From: Brevibacterium aurantiacum
GTDB lineage: Bacteria > Actinomycetota > Actinomycetes > Actinomycetales > Brevibacteriaceae
DNA length: 64,000 bases
Assembly: GCF_007558825.1 (NCBI RefSeq)
Contig: NZ_VLTK01000006.1
Span: forward strand, 62,001-126,000
Direction: 5' to 3'
Within the stretch, counting starts at the first letter, position 1, and each line of letters starts with the position of its first letter. A program made the translations under genes and the position numbers. Below, one piece after another: positions 15,173 through 22,676 of the stretch. The notes beneath the pieces were generated by a model, which was not told the origin of the DNA, searched no databases, and was given only the letters and a program-made list of their open reading frames with translations.

Positions 15173-16720
15173 TCACATCGAGGTCTCGTCCTTCAGCAAT
15201 TCGTCGCGGATCTCGACCTTGAGGACCTTGCCCACCTTCGACCTGGGCAGATCGCTCCAGGCATCGATGCGCTTCGGGGTCTTGATGCTGCCGATCCGAG
15301 CTTTGACGTGCGCCCGCAGCTCCTCCGTCGTCACCGCACCACCTCGGCGAAGCTGAACGACGGCGGTGACCATCTCACCCCAATGCTCATCGGGCAGACC
15401 GATGACGGCGCAGTCCTGAACATCGGGGTGGGACAGCAGGGCCTGCTCCACTTCAGTGGAATAGACGTTGAACCCTCCGGTGATGATCATGTCCTTGGCA
15501 CGATCGACGACATAGAGATAGTCGTCCTCATCGAGGTAGCCGATGTCGCCGGTGTGGTGCCATCCGAATCGGGTCGCCTCCTCGGTCGCTTCGGGATTCT
15601 TGTAGTAGCCGTCCATGACGAGCGATCCGCGAACGACGATCTCTCCGCGCTCCCCTCTGGACAGAATCTCGCCTTCTGGAGACATCACCTCCACAGTGCA
15701 CAACGGGGTCGGTCTGCCCGCCGAGCTCAGCCGGTTTTCGGCCAGGCTCCCGTCGGGCAGGAAATGATCGCGCGGTGCCATCGTCGAAATCATCATGGGT
15801 GCCTCCGTCTGGCCGAACAGCTGCGCCATGACCGGGCCGATCCTCTCGATCGCCTCTTCCAATCGCACCGGCGACATAGGCGCTGCCCCGTACCACAGGC
15901 ATTCGAGCGAACTCAGATCCGTGGTCTCCAGCCCCGCCTCGGCGAGGATCATGTACACAATCGTCGGCGGCAGGAAGGAGTGCGTGACACCATGTGCCTC
16001 AACGTTGGCCAAGAACGCTCCGACATCGGCACCGCGCATGATGACGATCTCCCCGCCAAGGGACAGGATTGGAAAGCACAGGACCCCGGCAGCGTGGGTC
16101 AGCGGCGCCATCGCCAGGTACACCGGTGTCTTTGTGAATGGATAGGACATCAAGGTCAGTGCGGTCATCGTTTCGAGATTTCGATTCGACAGCATCACTC
16201 CCTTGGGACGCCCCGTCGTACCGCCGGTGCCGACAACCATCGCCAGATCATCGACGGGCGCTCCAAAGGCCGGACGGTTCTTTCCCGAATCAAGGAACTC
16301 CTCCCAGCCGAGTGCTCCTGCTGGCTGCGCATCCAGGCAGATCCAGGTGTGCACCATGGGCAGTTCGGCACGGATGCGTTCGACAAGTTCCGCATAGGCA
16401 CCCGCGTAGATCACAACTGTGCAGTCTGAGAGCTCCAGCAATTCGCGATTCTCTTCGGCCTCGTTTCGAGGATTGATCGGACACCACACGGCTCCGACCC
16501 GACTGATCCCGAAGACACAGGTGAAGGCAGTCGGGTCATTGCCGGAGATGATGGCGATCTTGTCTCCCGCCGACACCTGCTGAGCCGCGAGTCCGGCCGC
16601 GATCTCGACCGACAGCGACTGCACCTGTTCGTAGCTGAGCGTCGTCCCATCCGTGGTCAGGCATGGTGCCTGCGGATTGACGGAGGCACCCTTGTCAAGA
16701 AAGTCGGAGAGTCTCATCAT
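15173..16720 (-). CDS. AMP-binding acyl-CoA ligase
   Basis: A 515-residue adenylate-forming ligase that activates a carboxylic acid with ATP and CoA. The P-loop motif is GTGGTTGRPKGV (about residue 170), the A5 motif FGQTEAP, the hinge YHTGDIGYLDEDDYLYVVDR, followed by MIITGGFNVYSTEVE, and the catalytic lysine region RSKVGKVLK. AAGGA precedes the ATG pair at 16720/16717. It is the last gene of a three-gene minus-strand operon with a saccharopine-dehydrogenase-like protein and an SDR, divergent from a TetR gene. The operon looks catabolic: oxidoreduction of an alcohol or ketone acid followed by CoA activation. The acid is not identifiable from sequence. Confidence 0.9.
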   Translation of the reverse strand: MMRLSDFLDKGASVNPQAPCLTTDGTTLSYEQVQSLSVEIAAGLAAQQVSAGDKIAIISGNDPTAFTCVFGISRVGAVWCPINPRNEAEENRELLELSDCTVVIYAGAYAELVERIRAELPMVHTWICLDAQPAGALGWEEFLDSGKNRPAFGAPVDDLAMVVGTGGTTGRPKGVMLSNRNLETMTALTLMSYPFTKTPVYLAMAPLTHAAGVLCFPILSLGGEIVIMRGADVGAFLANVEAHGVTHSFLPPTIVYMILAEAGLETTDLSSLECLWYGAAPMSPVRLEEAIERIGPVMAQLFGQTEAPMMISTMAPRDHFLPDGSLAENRLSSAGRPTPLCTVEVMSPEGEILSRGERGEIVVRGSLVMDGYYKNPEATEEATRFGWHHTGDIGYLDEDDYLYVVDRAKDMIITGGFNVYSTEVEQALLSHPDVQDCAVIGLPDEHWGEMVTAVVQLRRGGAVTTEELRAHVKARIGSIKTPKRIDAWSDLPRSKVGKVLKVEIRDELLKDETSM

Positions 16721-16760
16721 CGTTCCTTCGCGTCATATCTGATCCGTGAGTCCTGACCCG

Positions 16761-17894
16761 TCAGTTCTGAACCGTGAGCACCGGGTCAGCGACGAGCCCG
16801 AATTCCTTCAGCACACCAAGGAGCACTTCGTGGCCGAAGGCCTGACAGCCCGAAGCAAATCCCACCTGCCGAGGTGCCTGCTGGATCAGATGGTAGGCGA
16901 AATAGGCCTGCAGCAGTCCGGTCTGCTGATAATTGCTGTTTCCGTGGATGACGCAATGTGCCCGTCCCAATGGCCCGCTGGCGTGGACCGAGTCGAGTGA
17001 CTTGTTCACCAGCGGATTCTCCCTTGGCGGCATCTCGCTCATGACTTGGGCCGCGGTCTCGGTGAGCACCTTGTCCCGCTCTTCAGCGGACATGTCCTTA
17101 GTCTGTTCGAGCGCATTGGCCACGATGACTGGGACGCCACGCATCAGAGCTGTATTGAAAACACCGCCCTGCGCCTTGACGTTGGCAACGCGTGGGTCGT
17201 TCTTGAACCAGACCGGATGACTGGTTCCGCCCCAGGGGAGGGACTGCGCCAGCTCATGCTGACCGGGAACAACGAGCGGTACCAGACCCTCATTCGGGTC
17301 GAATTCGCTGTAGGCATTTCGTTCGAGGTAGTACGCCTTCGACGTCGCAGCATTGACGAGAATCGTCTGCGTCGAGGCGATCGTCGGACTTCCGCCCCAG
17401 AAGACTGCGATGTCCAAGGTGTCGAGTCCCGGCTTCTCAAGGCACAGATTTGCCGCGATCTCTCCGATTGTGTACATCTGCGCCAGCCCCGGTGAGAGAA
17501 GGCGGTTCTTCTCAGCGAACTTCTGTCCGAACTGCTCCTCGCAGGTGATCAGCCAGTCCTGCTCTCCCGAAGTGTCGGAATAGTGCACCCCCGCGGCCAA
17601 TGCTGCTTCGACGACGATGGGACCGTACTTGCTGAAGGGTCCGACGGTATTGATGACAACCTCGGCGCCGGAGAAGAGCTCCGTCAGTGCTCCGACTTCA
17701 TTGTCGACGGCCTTGACCTCATAGTCGGCGGTTTCGATACCGGGAACGTTGGTGTTCATCGATTCCTGCAGGCGCTGTTCACTGCGGCCAGCAGCGATGA
17801 ACGGCACTCCATATTGACGCAGATATTCGCAGACGAGTCGTCCTGTGTAGCCACTTGCCCCGTAGACGACGACGGGCTTCTTCTGTTCGGGCAT
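16761..17894 (-). CDS. saccharopine dehydrogenase-like NAD(P)-binding protein
   Basis: A 377-residue protein starting VVVYGASGYTGRLVCEYL, the GxxGxxG Rossmann signature seen in the saccharopine dehydrogenase superfamily, then VPFIAAGRSEQRL and AEVVINTVGPFSKYG (about residues 78-92), the strand and loop characteristic of trans-acting enoyl reductase/SCCPDH-like members. The C-terminal half is a mixed domain that is not a standard lysine-pathway module, so a role in lysine metabolism is unlikely. AAGGAGA lies six bases before the ATG. It sits between an acyl-CoA ligase and a broken SDR gene in one operon, suggesting an oxidoreductase or isomerase step on an acid intermediate. Confidence 0.75.
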   Translation of the reverse strand: MPEQKKPVVVYGASGYTGRLVCEYLRQYGVPFIAAGRSEQRLQESMNTNVPGIETADYEVKAVDNEVGALTELFSGAEVVINTVGPFSKYGPIVVEAALAAGVHYSDTSGEQDWLITCEEQFGQKFAEKNRLLSPGLAQMYTIGEIAANLCLEKPGLDTLDIAVFWGGSPTIASTQTILVNAATSKAYYLERNAYSEFDPNEGLVPLVVPGQHELAQSLPWGGTSHPVWFKNDPRVANVKAQGGVFNTALMRGVPVIVANALEQTKDMSAEERDKVLTETAAQVMSEMPPRENPLVNKSLDSVHASGPLGRAHCVIHGNSNYQQTGLLQAYFAYHLIQQAPRQVGFASGCQAFGHEVLLGVLKEFGLVADPVLTVQN

Positions 17895-17993
17895 GATGGT
17901 CTCCTTCTCGCGATCAATGTATAGGTGTGGACTGTGCCCAGGCGTCTGGACTGTGTTCAGGTGTGGACTGTGCTCAAGTTCGCAGATGTTCAG

Positions 17994-18786
17994 TCACATG
18001 CCCATACCTCCGTCGACCTGCAGAGCAGCTCCATTGATGAATCGCGATTCGTCGGAGGCTAAGAACATGAGGGCATCCGTCATATCCTTCTCCTCGCCCA
18101 AGCGTCCCGAGGGAGTCAGATCAACAACTGCGGCGACGGCAGCCTCAGGGCTTTCGAAGAGACCGAGCTCCGCAACGTCATTGGCCAGACCTGCACCCAT
18201 GGCATTGGGGACCAGGCCAGGGAAGATGCAGTTGACCCTGACCCCATACCCCAATTTCCCGCTCTCCATTGCTGCAACTCTGGTCAGACGGTCAATTGCC
18301 GACTTGGTTGCGGAGTACACGGAGATCGCCGGAAATGCGATGGTCGCCGCCACGGAGGCGACGTTGATGATTGTTCCTCCGCCTTCTGCGGGCCCACCCG
18401 GTCGCATCGCACGCATTCCGTGTTTGAGGCCCAGGACCGTACCGAGAATATTGACGTCGAGCATCTTCTTGGCGTCAGCGGGATCGATATCAGTGATCAG
18501 ACTGGTGATCTCCAGTCCAGCATTGTTGATCACGATGTCCAGTCCGCCCAATGCGTTGACCGTTGATTCGATCGCGGCCTGCCACGAAGCATCGTCTGTG
18601 ACATCGAGCTTGACGAAGTGGCTTCCCTCGCCCAGATCCGAGGCAACGTCTGCCCCCCCGTTCCTGCAGATCAGCGATGGCTACTTTTGCTCCTGCAGCA
18701 GAGAGTGCACGAGCGTATGACTCTCCAAGCCCTTGTGCTCCACCAGTGACCAGCGCCCTGTGCCCGGTCAGATCGTATGTTGACAT
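17994..18786 (-). pseudogene. SDR-family oxidoreductase, one-base frameshift
   Basis: A short-chain dehydrogenase split between two frames. From ATG 18786 (AAAGGAG upstream) the reading gives MSTYDLTGHRALVTGGAQGL with the TGxxxGxG cofactor motif and VAIADLQERG, then runs out of frame after seven consecutive G on the minus strand (C7 at 18653-18659 on plus). Removing one G restores a continuous reading through DVASDLGEG and FVKLDVTDDASW to the second frame with INNAG, IINVASVAA, the catalytic YSATK and the C-terminal VDGGM. The repaired protein is 263 residues, normal for a classical SDR. This could be a true null, phase variation at the G-tract, or a base-calling error. It is the first gene of the operon, so polarity would matter. 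Confidence 0.8.
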
Positions 18787-18837
18787 CTTCGGCTCCTTTG
18801 CCTGCGGTTCAAACGGTGAGATAAGCGTCACATTCAT

Positions 18838-18855
18838 TCTTGACAAGTGTCAAGA
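18838..18855. promoter_or_regulatory. palindromic operator upstream of the SDR operon
   Basis: TCTTGACA-AG-TGTCAAGA is a perfect inverted repeat with 8-bp arms and a 2-bp centre. It lies 52 bp upstream of the SDR ATG and 17 bp before the -35 proposed for the TetR gene, in the divergent gap. Each arm includes TTGACA, so it can overlap a -35 box in either direction. It is the best candidate for the TetR binding site. Confidence 0.6.
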
Positions 18856-18871
18856 CCATCCGTCCAGACCA

Positions 18872-18906
18872 TTGATCAAGACATGGAGTGCGGCTACTAT
18901 CAGGAT
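18872..18906 (+). promoter_or_regulatory. leaderless promoter of the TetR gene
   Basis: TTGATC (18872-18877), a 17-bp spacer and TACTAT (18895-18900) form a good vegetative promoter. The GTG at 18907 is seven bases beyond the -10, where transcription should begin, predicting a leaderless mRNA. This decides the start codon in favour of 18907. Confidence 0.55.
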
Positions 18907-19557
18907 GTGGCAACCACTCAGGCAGTGCAGAAGTCTGCTCGCAGCCGACGCGGTACGGGCACCTACGACGAACGCCGAATCAAACTCGCAGAATCCGCTC
19001 TGCGCACCCTCGGCGAGCTCGGCTATGCGCGAACGAGCCTGCGCGATATCGCGGCGAACTCCGAGTTCAGCCACGGCGTGGTCCACTACTATTTCCGCGA
19101 CAAGACAGAACTCATCGTCTTCTGCGTCCGTCACTACAAGACGCAGTGCATGCACCGCTACGACTCAGTGGTAGAGGAATCCACTTCGTCAGATGGGCTG
19201 CTCACCGGCTTCGCCGACAAGCTCGTACAGACCTTGACCGAAGAACCGTCCATGCATCGCCTGTGGTACGACCTTCGGTCCCAGAGCATGTTCCAGGAGG
19301 AGCTTCGTGACGATGTCCATGACATTGATCAAGGACTCGAAGACATGATCTGGCGCGTCGTCTCCCGCTACGCAGAGTTGAGCAGCACGTCTCCCATGGT
19401 CGAGTCGCGCGCCGCCTACTCGATGTTCGACGGCATCTTCGAGTCCACTCTGCGGGACTTCCTCGCCGATCGACCAGGTGCAGTCGACTGGATCAGAACA
19501 CAGGTGATGACCCTGCTTCCGGGACTATGTGCACCGGTGGAAACAACCCCGCGCTGA
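18907..19557 (+). CDS. TetR-family transcriptional regulator
   Basis: A 216-residue TetR protein from the leaderless GTG. The DNA-binding domain includes LAESALRTLGELGYARTSLR and DIAANSEFSHGVVHYYFRDK, a classical TetR helix-turn-helix with the YYF signature after the recognition helix. The C-terminal domain is a large helical bundle (MHRLWYDLRSQSMFQEELRD) like those binding acyl-CoA or aromatic ligands. Longer readings to 18847 or 18883 run through the promoter and are less likely. Divergent from the SDR/saccharopine-like/acyl-CoA ligase operon, which it probably represses. An acyl-CoA product of the pathway is a natural guess for the inducer. Confidence 0.88.
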   Translation: MATTQAVQKSARSRRGTGTYDERRIKLAESALRTLGELGYARTSLRDIAANSEFSHGVVHYYFRDKTELIVFCVRHYKTQCMHRYDSVVEESTSSDGLLTGFADKLVQTLTEEPSMHRLWYDLRSQSMFQEELRDDVHDIDQGLEDMIWRVVSRYAELSSTSPMVESRAAYSMFDGIFESTLRDFLADRPGAVDWIRTQVMTLLPGLCAPVETTPR

Positions 19558-19625
19558 TCAACCGACCTCTGCGGCTGTATCCCTCATCCAACAGGCCGCG
19601 ATCACCCGTGCAACTGGGCCGTCCC

Positions 19626-20924
19626 TCACCCGGGCAGCAGCACGATGATCGTGTGGATGAGAAGTCCGACCAGGGCTCCGATCACGGTTCCGTTGATACG
19701 GATGTACTGCAGATCCCGGCCAACGTAGAGCTCGATACGCTCGGCGGCTTCCTTCGCATCCCAGCGTTCGATCGTGTCGGAGATGACGCTGGCGATCTCG
19801 GGGCCGAAGCTCTCGGCCAGATCTCCGGCCGTGGTGGCGATCCGGTCATCGATCTTGGCGGCGAACTTCGAGTCAGCCTGCAGCCGCTGGGCGAATTCTC
19901 CGATGAGTTCCGAGATGCGGCCGCGCACCTCGCCATTCGGGTCGATGATGGCTTGGCGCAGGAGCTGCTTGAGGCTGCTCCAGATCTCGAGCACGGAGTC
20001 GACGACCCCTGACTGGCTGAGCAGGTCGTTGATGATGACCTCTGCCTTCTCCGACAACGGAGTCTCCCCATTGAGGTCGTCGGAGAGGTCGACGAGCCAG
20101 GCGTCGAGGGCCTGACGGGCCTTGTGGTATTCGTTGTCGCGCACGTCGGCGACCCAACCGAGCACCTCTCGCTGCAGCCGGATCGACAGCTGCTCGTTGA
20201 CGAAATCGGGGACCCAGGATGGTGCCCGGTTGTGGACGATCTCATCGATGACCTGCGGATTGTCGCTCAACCAGGAGTACGCCTCGGCGACGATGAGGTC
20301 GACAAGTTTGTGGTGCGCACCGTCGAGGACGATCTGGCGCAGCAGCTGCGCCAGCACCGGGGTCTTGCGGGTCGAGACCAGGCGCGGAATGATGACGTTC
20401 TTGGTCAGAGCCACGACGGATTCGTCGTCGATGCGAGCCAGAACATATTCGAGCCCACCGGCCGCGCGGTCGACGACGAGGTCACGGTTGGCGGATCTGC
20501 TCAGCCAAACACCGGCACGATGGGACACCTGAGCGGACCGGATCTTCGTCGACACCGCCTCGGCGTGGAGGAAGTTCGCGGCGACGAATGCGGACAGGCT
20601 CGCGCCCAGAGTGTCCTTCTTGCGCGGAATGATCGCGGTGTGCGGGATCGGCAGACCGAGCGGGTGGCGGAAGAGCGCGGTGACGGCGAACCAGTCGGCG
20701 ATCGCACCGATCATCGCGGCCTCGGACGCGCGCGAGACGAAGCCCCAGACCCCGGTGTTGTCGGTGAAGATGTGGGTGATCAGGAAGATGAGGGTGGCGA
20801 GGATGAGGAGCGACAGTGCCAGTGTGCGCATCTTGCGCAGACCCCGTCCCCGCTCCTGATCTTCCGGCGTCAGTTCGCTCGGACCGCCGAAGCGCGGCAC
20901 GGACGGTGCTTTTTCGATCGACAT
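19626..20924 (-). CDS. DUF445 membrane protein
   Basis: A 432-residue protein of the DUF445 (YjiN/YheB-like) family. One N-terminal membrane helix (LALSLLILATLIFLITHIF, about residues 35-53) is followed by the family signature AAMIGAIADWFAVTALFRHP and IPHTAIIPRKKD. A long amphipathic helical region comes next, and a C-terminal hydrophobic helix (VIGALVGLLIHTIIVLLPG) ends the protein. The function of the family is unknown, although some members affect envelope or spore properties. The start codon is followed by a typical soluble leader. The 3' end converges with the TetR gene; the 68-bp gap shows no clear terminator. Confidence 0.88.
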   Translation of the reverse strand: MSIEKAPSVPRFGGPSELTPEDQERGRGLRKMRTLALSLLILATLIFLITHIFTDNTGVWGFVSRASEAAMIGAIADWFAVTALFRHPLGLPIPHTAIIPRKKDTLGASLSAFVAANFLHAEAVSTKIRSAQVSHRAGVWLSRSANRDLVVDRAAGGLEYVLARIDDESVVALTKNVIIPRLVSTRKTPVLAQLLRQIVLDGAHHKLVDLIVAEAYSWLSDNPQVIDEIVHNRAPSWVPDFVNEQLSIRLQREVLGWVADVRDNEYHKARQALDAWLVDLSDDLNGETPLSEKAEVIINDLLSQSGVVDSVLEIWSSLKQLLRQAIIDPNGEVRGRISELIGEFAQRLQADSKFAAKIDDRIATTAGDLAESFGPEIASVISDTIERWDAKEAAERIELYVGRDLQYIRINGTVIGALVGLLIHTIIVLLPG

Positions 20925-21091
20925 CGTTCCCCCTTGTCATCTGTCATCGACTTTAGCGAAGTCCCCGCCCAAGATGGTCATCGGCAGGCTGTGCCGAGGC
21001 TGGGAACCTGAATCACAGCCCACCCTGTTGCCGATGGCCGCATCGTGTTTGTATGGGGAGAGGCGACGTTCGACGATCTGAGGAGGATGAC
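20925..21091. other. intergenic region upstream of the 28-codon ORF
   Basis: This is the 5' flank of the DUF445 gene and of the small ORF at 21092. It is GC-rich and contains no ORF of credible codon use. The DUF445 promoter must lie here on the minus strand, but I could not pick a confident -35/-10 pair. Confidence 0.4.
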
Positions 21092-21178
21092 ATGGCGGAG
21101 AACTTCTCAGTCGCCGAACTCTGCGCCGGAGGCGTCCTCGCCAACACCGGAGACGTCACATACCCGGCAGGTGTCTGA
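21092..21178 (+). CDS. 28-residue ORF, leader peptide or gene remnant
   Basis: An ATG with a strong AGGAGG ribosome-binding site (21081-21086) opens a 28-codon frame (MAENFSVAELCAGGVLANTG and eight more residues) whose third codon positions are mostly C or G, like real genes of this genome. It ends at TGA 21176-21178 and has no recognised family. The DNA after it is visibly lower in GC up to the structured leader before the M20 gene. It could be a true small protein, a leader peptide, or the 5' stump of a decayed gene. I cannot choose between these from sequence alone. Confidence 0.35.
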   Translation: MAENFSVAELCAGGVLANTGDVTYPAGV

Positions 21179-21453
21179 GATTACTCGTCGAGTTCGCCAG
21201 CTCAATCGTAGGAAACAGAATGTAGGACACGCGCGCTCAAATGGACCTTCTGCACTCTGCGGATCGCGCAATTGCAGAGAATTGCCTGCCACCCCGCAAG
21301 AGCTGGTCTCAATTGACGAGACTTCACGATCTCACCAACATTTCGGACGTAGTGTATCGGGGTCTGGTCACCGCTGTCCCGCACGGGAGGGACCCGACCA
21401 GGTTCCGCTTCAGGCTGACCAGACGGTTCATCCCAGTACAGTCAGGAGCAGCC
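21179..21453 (+). promoter_or_regulatory. structured leader before the ArgE-type gene
   Basis: No gene is seen here. GTCTGGTCA (21362-21370) can pair either with GACCAG at 21396-21401 (six base pairs, enclosing a GTCCC/GGGAC stem at about 21376-21392) or with TGACCAGAC at 21416-21424 (nine base pairs). The longer pairing ends 18 bases before the CAGGAG ribosome-binding site. Two small hairpins lie upstream (CTCTGC/GCAGAG and GTCTC/GAGAC). Mutually exclusive pairings are typical of attenuators or riboswitches, but no known class is matched. Confidence 0.35.
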
Positions 21454-22671
21454 GTGTCCGCACTACCGGCCGAGGCCACCATTTCCGAGATCACCGATCT
21501 CATCACCTTCGACACCACGAGCCGGGACACGAATCTCCCACTCATCGACCACGTCGTCGAACGCCTCAAGGCCGCGGGCATCGAATCTCAGATGGTGCCC
21601 AACGCCGAAGGCACCAAGGCGAACCTGCTGGCCACTCTGCCGGCCGCCGACGGTTCCACCAGCGGAGGCATCGTCCTGTCCGGGCACACCGATGTCGTAC
21701 CGGTCGACGGTCAGGACTGGTCGAGCGACCCCTTCACCCCACAGGTCAGGGACGGCAAGCTCTACGCGCGCGGCAGCGCAGACATGAAATCCTTCATCGG
21801 CGTCATCCTCGCCAAACTGCCCGACCTGGCGGCCGCGAAGCTCAAGGAGCCCATCCACCTCGCCTTCTCCTATGACGAAGAGGTCGGCTGTGTGGGCGCG
21901 ATCGACCTCGTGGACACAATCACCGAGGCCGGTCTGGCGCCTCGCGGCTGCATCGTCGGTGAGCCCTCGAGCATGCGGGTCGTGCGCGGACACAAGTCGA
22001 TGAACGTCTTCCGCGTCGACTTCCACGGCGTCGCGGCACATTCCTCGCTGACCCCGGAAGGCGTGAACTCGATTGCCTACGCCGCCGAGTTCGTCACCTT
22101 CGTCCATGCGGTCGCCGCCGAATTCCGCACCGAGGGACCTTTCGATGAGAACTACGTCGTGCCCTTCACCACGGTGACGGCGAATACGATCAGCGGCGGC
22201 ATCGCCGTCAACACGATCCCCGCCGAGGCGAGCGTGCAGTTCGAATTCCGATCCCTGGGATCCGTCGACCGTGAGGCCCTGGTTGAACGGTTCCGCGCCG
22301 AGGCGGCCCGCCTCGAACGCATGATGCGCGCGGAGAACGACAGCGCCCGAGTCGACTTCACCGTTGAGGCAGCCGCCCCCGGCTGCGAAACTCCGGCTGA
22401 GGCCGACATCGTCTCTCTGGCTGGTCAGTGGGGTGGAGAGATCAGCGACGACAAGGTCACCTACGGCACCGAGGCGGGACTGTACTCCAATGCCGGCATC
22501 CCCACTGTCGTCTGCGGCCCCGGGGACATCGCCCAGGCACACGCTCCCGATGAGTTCATCGAACTCGAACAGATTGCCGCCTGCGAAGTGTTCATCGGCA
22601 ATCTGATCACCGATCTCAGCGCAGAGGGCGACCTCGGCGCAGCAGCCGACCTCAGCACAGCAGGAAAGTAG
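21454..22671 (+). CDS. argE: M20-family deacylase, acetylornithine deacetylase (ArgE) type
   Basis: A 405-residue di-zinc M20 peptidase-family amidohydrolase. Metal and catalytic motifs are SGHTDVVPVDGQDWSSDPF (His and Asp near residue 82), GSADMKSF, DEEVGC (catalytic and ligand Glu) and VGEPSS; the dimerisation domain begins near GHKSMNVFRVDFHG, and a late ligand His is in AQAHAPDEF. The reaction is removal of an acyl group from an amino acid, N-acetylornithine in true ArgE. GTG at 21454 has CAGGAG upstream; the longer frame crosses the leader. The MHS transporter starts 5 bp later, suggesting the pair imports and deacylates an N-acyl amino acid, so a biosynthetic role is not assured. Confidence 0.85.
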   Translation: MSALPAEATISEITDLITFDTTSRDTNLPLIDHVVERLKAAGIESQMVPNAEGTKANLLATLPAADGSTSGGIVLSGHTDVVPVDGQDWSSDPFTPQVRDGKLYARGSADMKSFIGVILAKLPDLAAAKLKEPIHLAFSYDEEVGCVGAIDLVDTITEAGLAPRGCIVGEPSSMRVVRGHKSMNVFRVDFHGVAAHSSLTPEGVNSIAYAAEFVTFVHAVAAEFRTEGPFDENYVVPFTTVTANTISGGIAVNTIPAEASVQFEFRSLGSVDREALVERFRAEAARLERMMRAENDSARVDFTVEAAAPGCETPAEADIVSLAGQWGGEISDDKVTYGTEAGLYSNAGIPTVVCGPGDIAQAHAPDEFIELEQIAACEVFIGNLITDLSAEGDLGAAADLSTAGK

Positions 22672-22676
22672 ACGCC

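Noticed and set aside
21241..21453. Upstream extension of the M20 deacylase
   Set aside because: It crosses the structured leader; homology begins after GTG 21454, which has its own ribosome-binding site.
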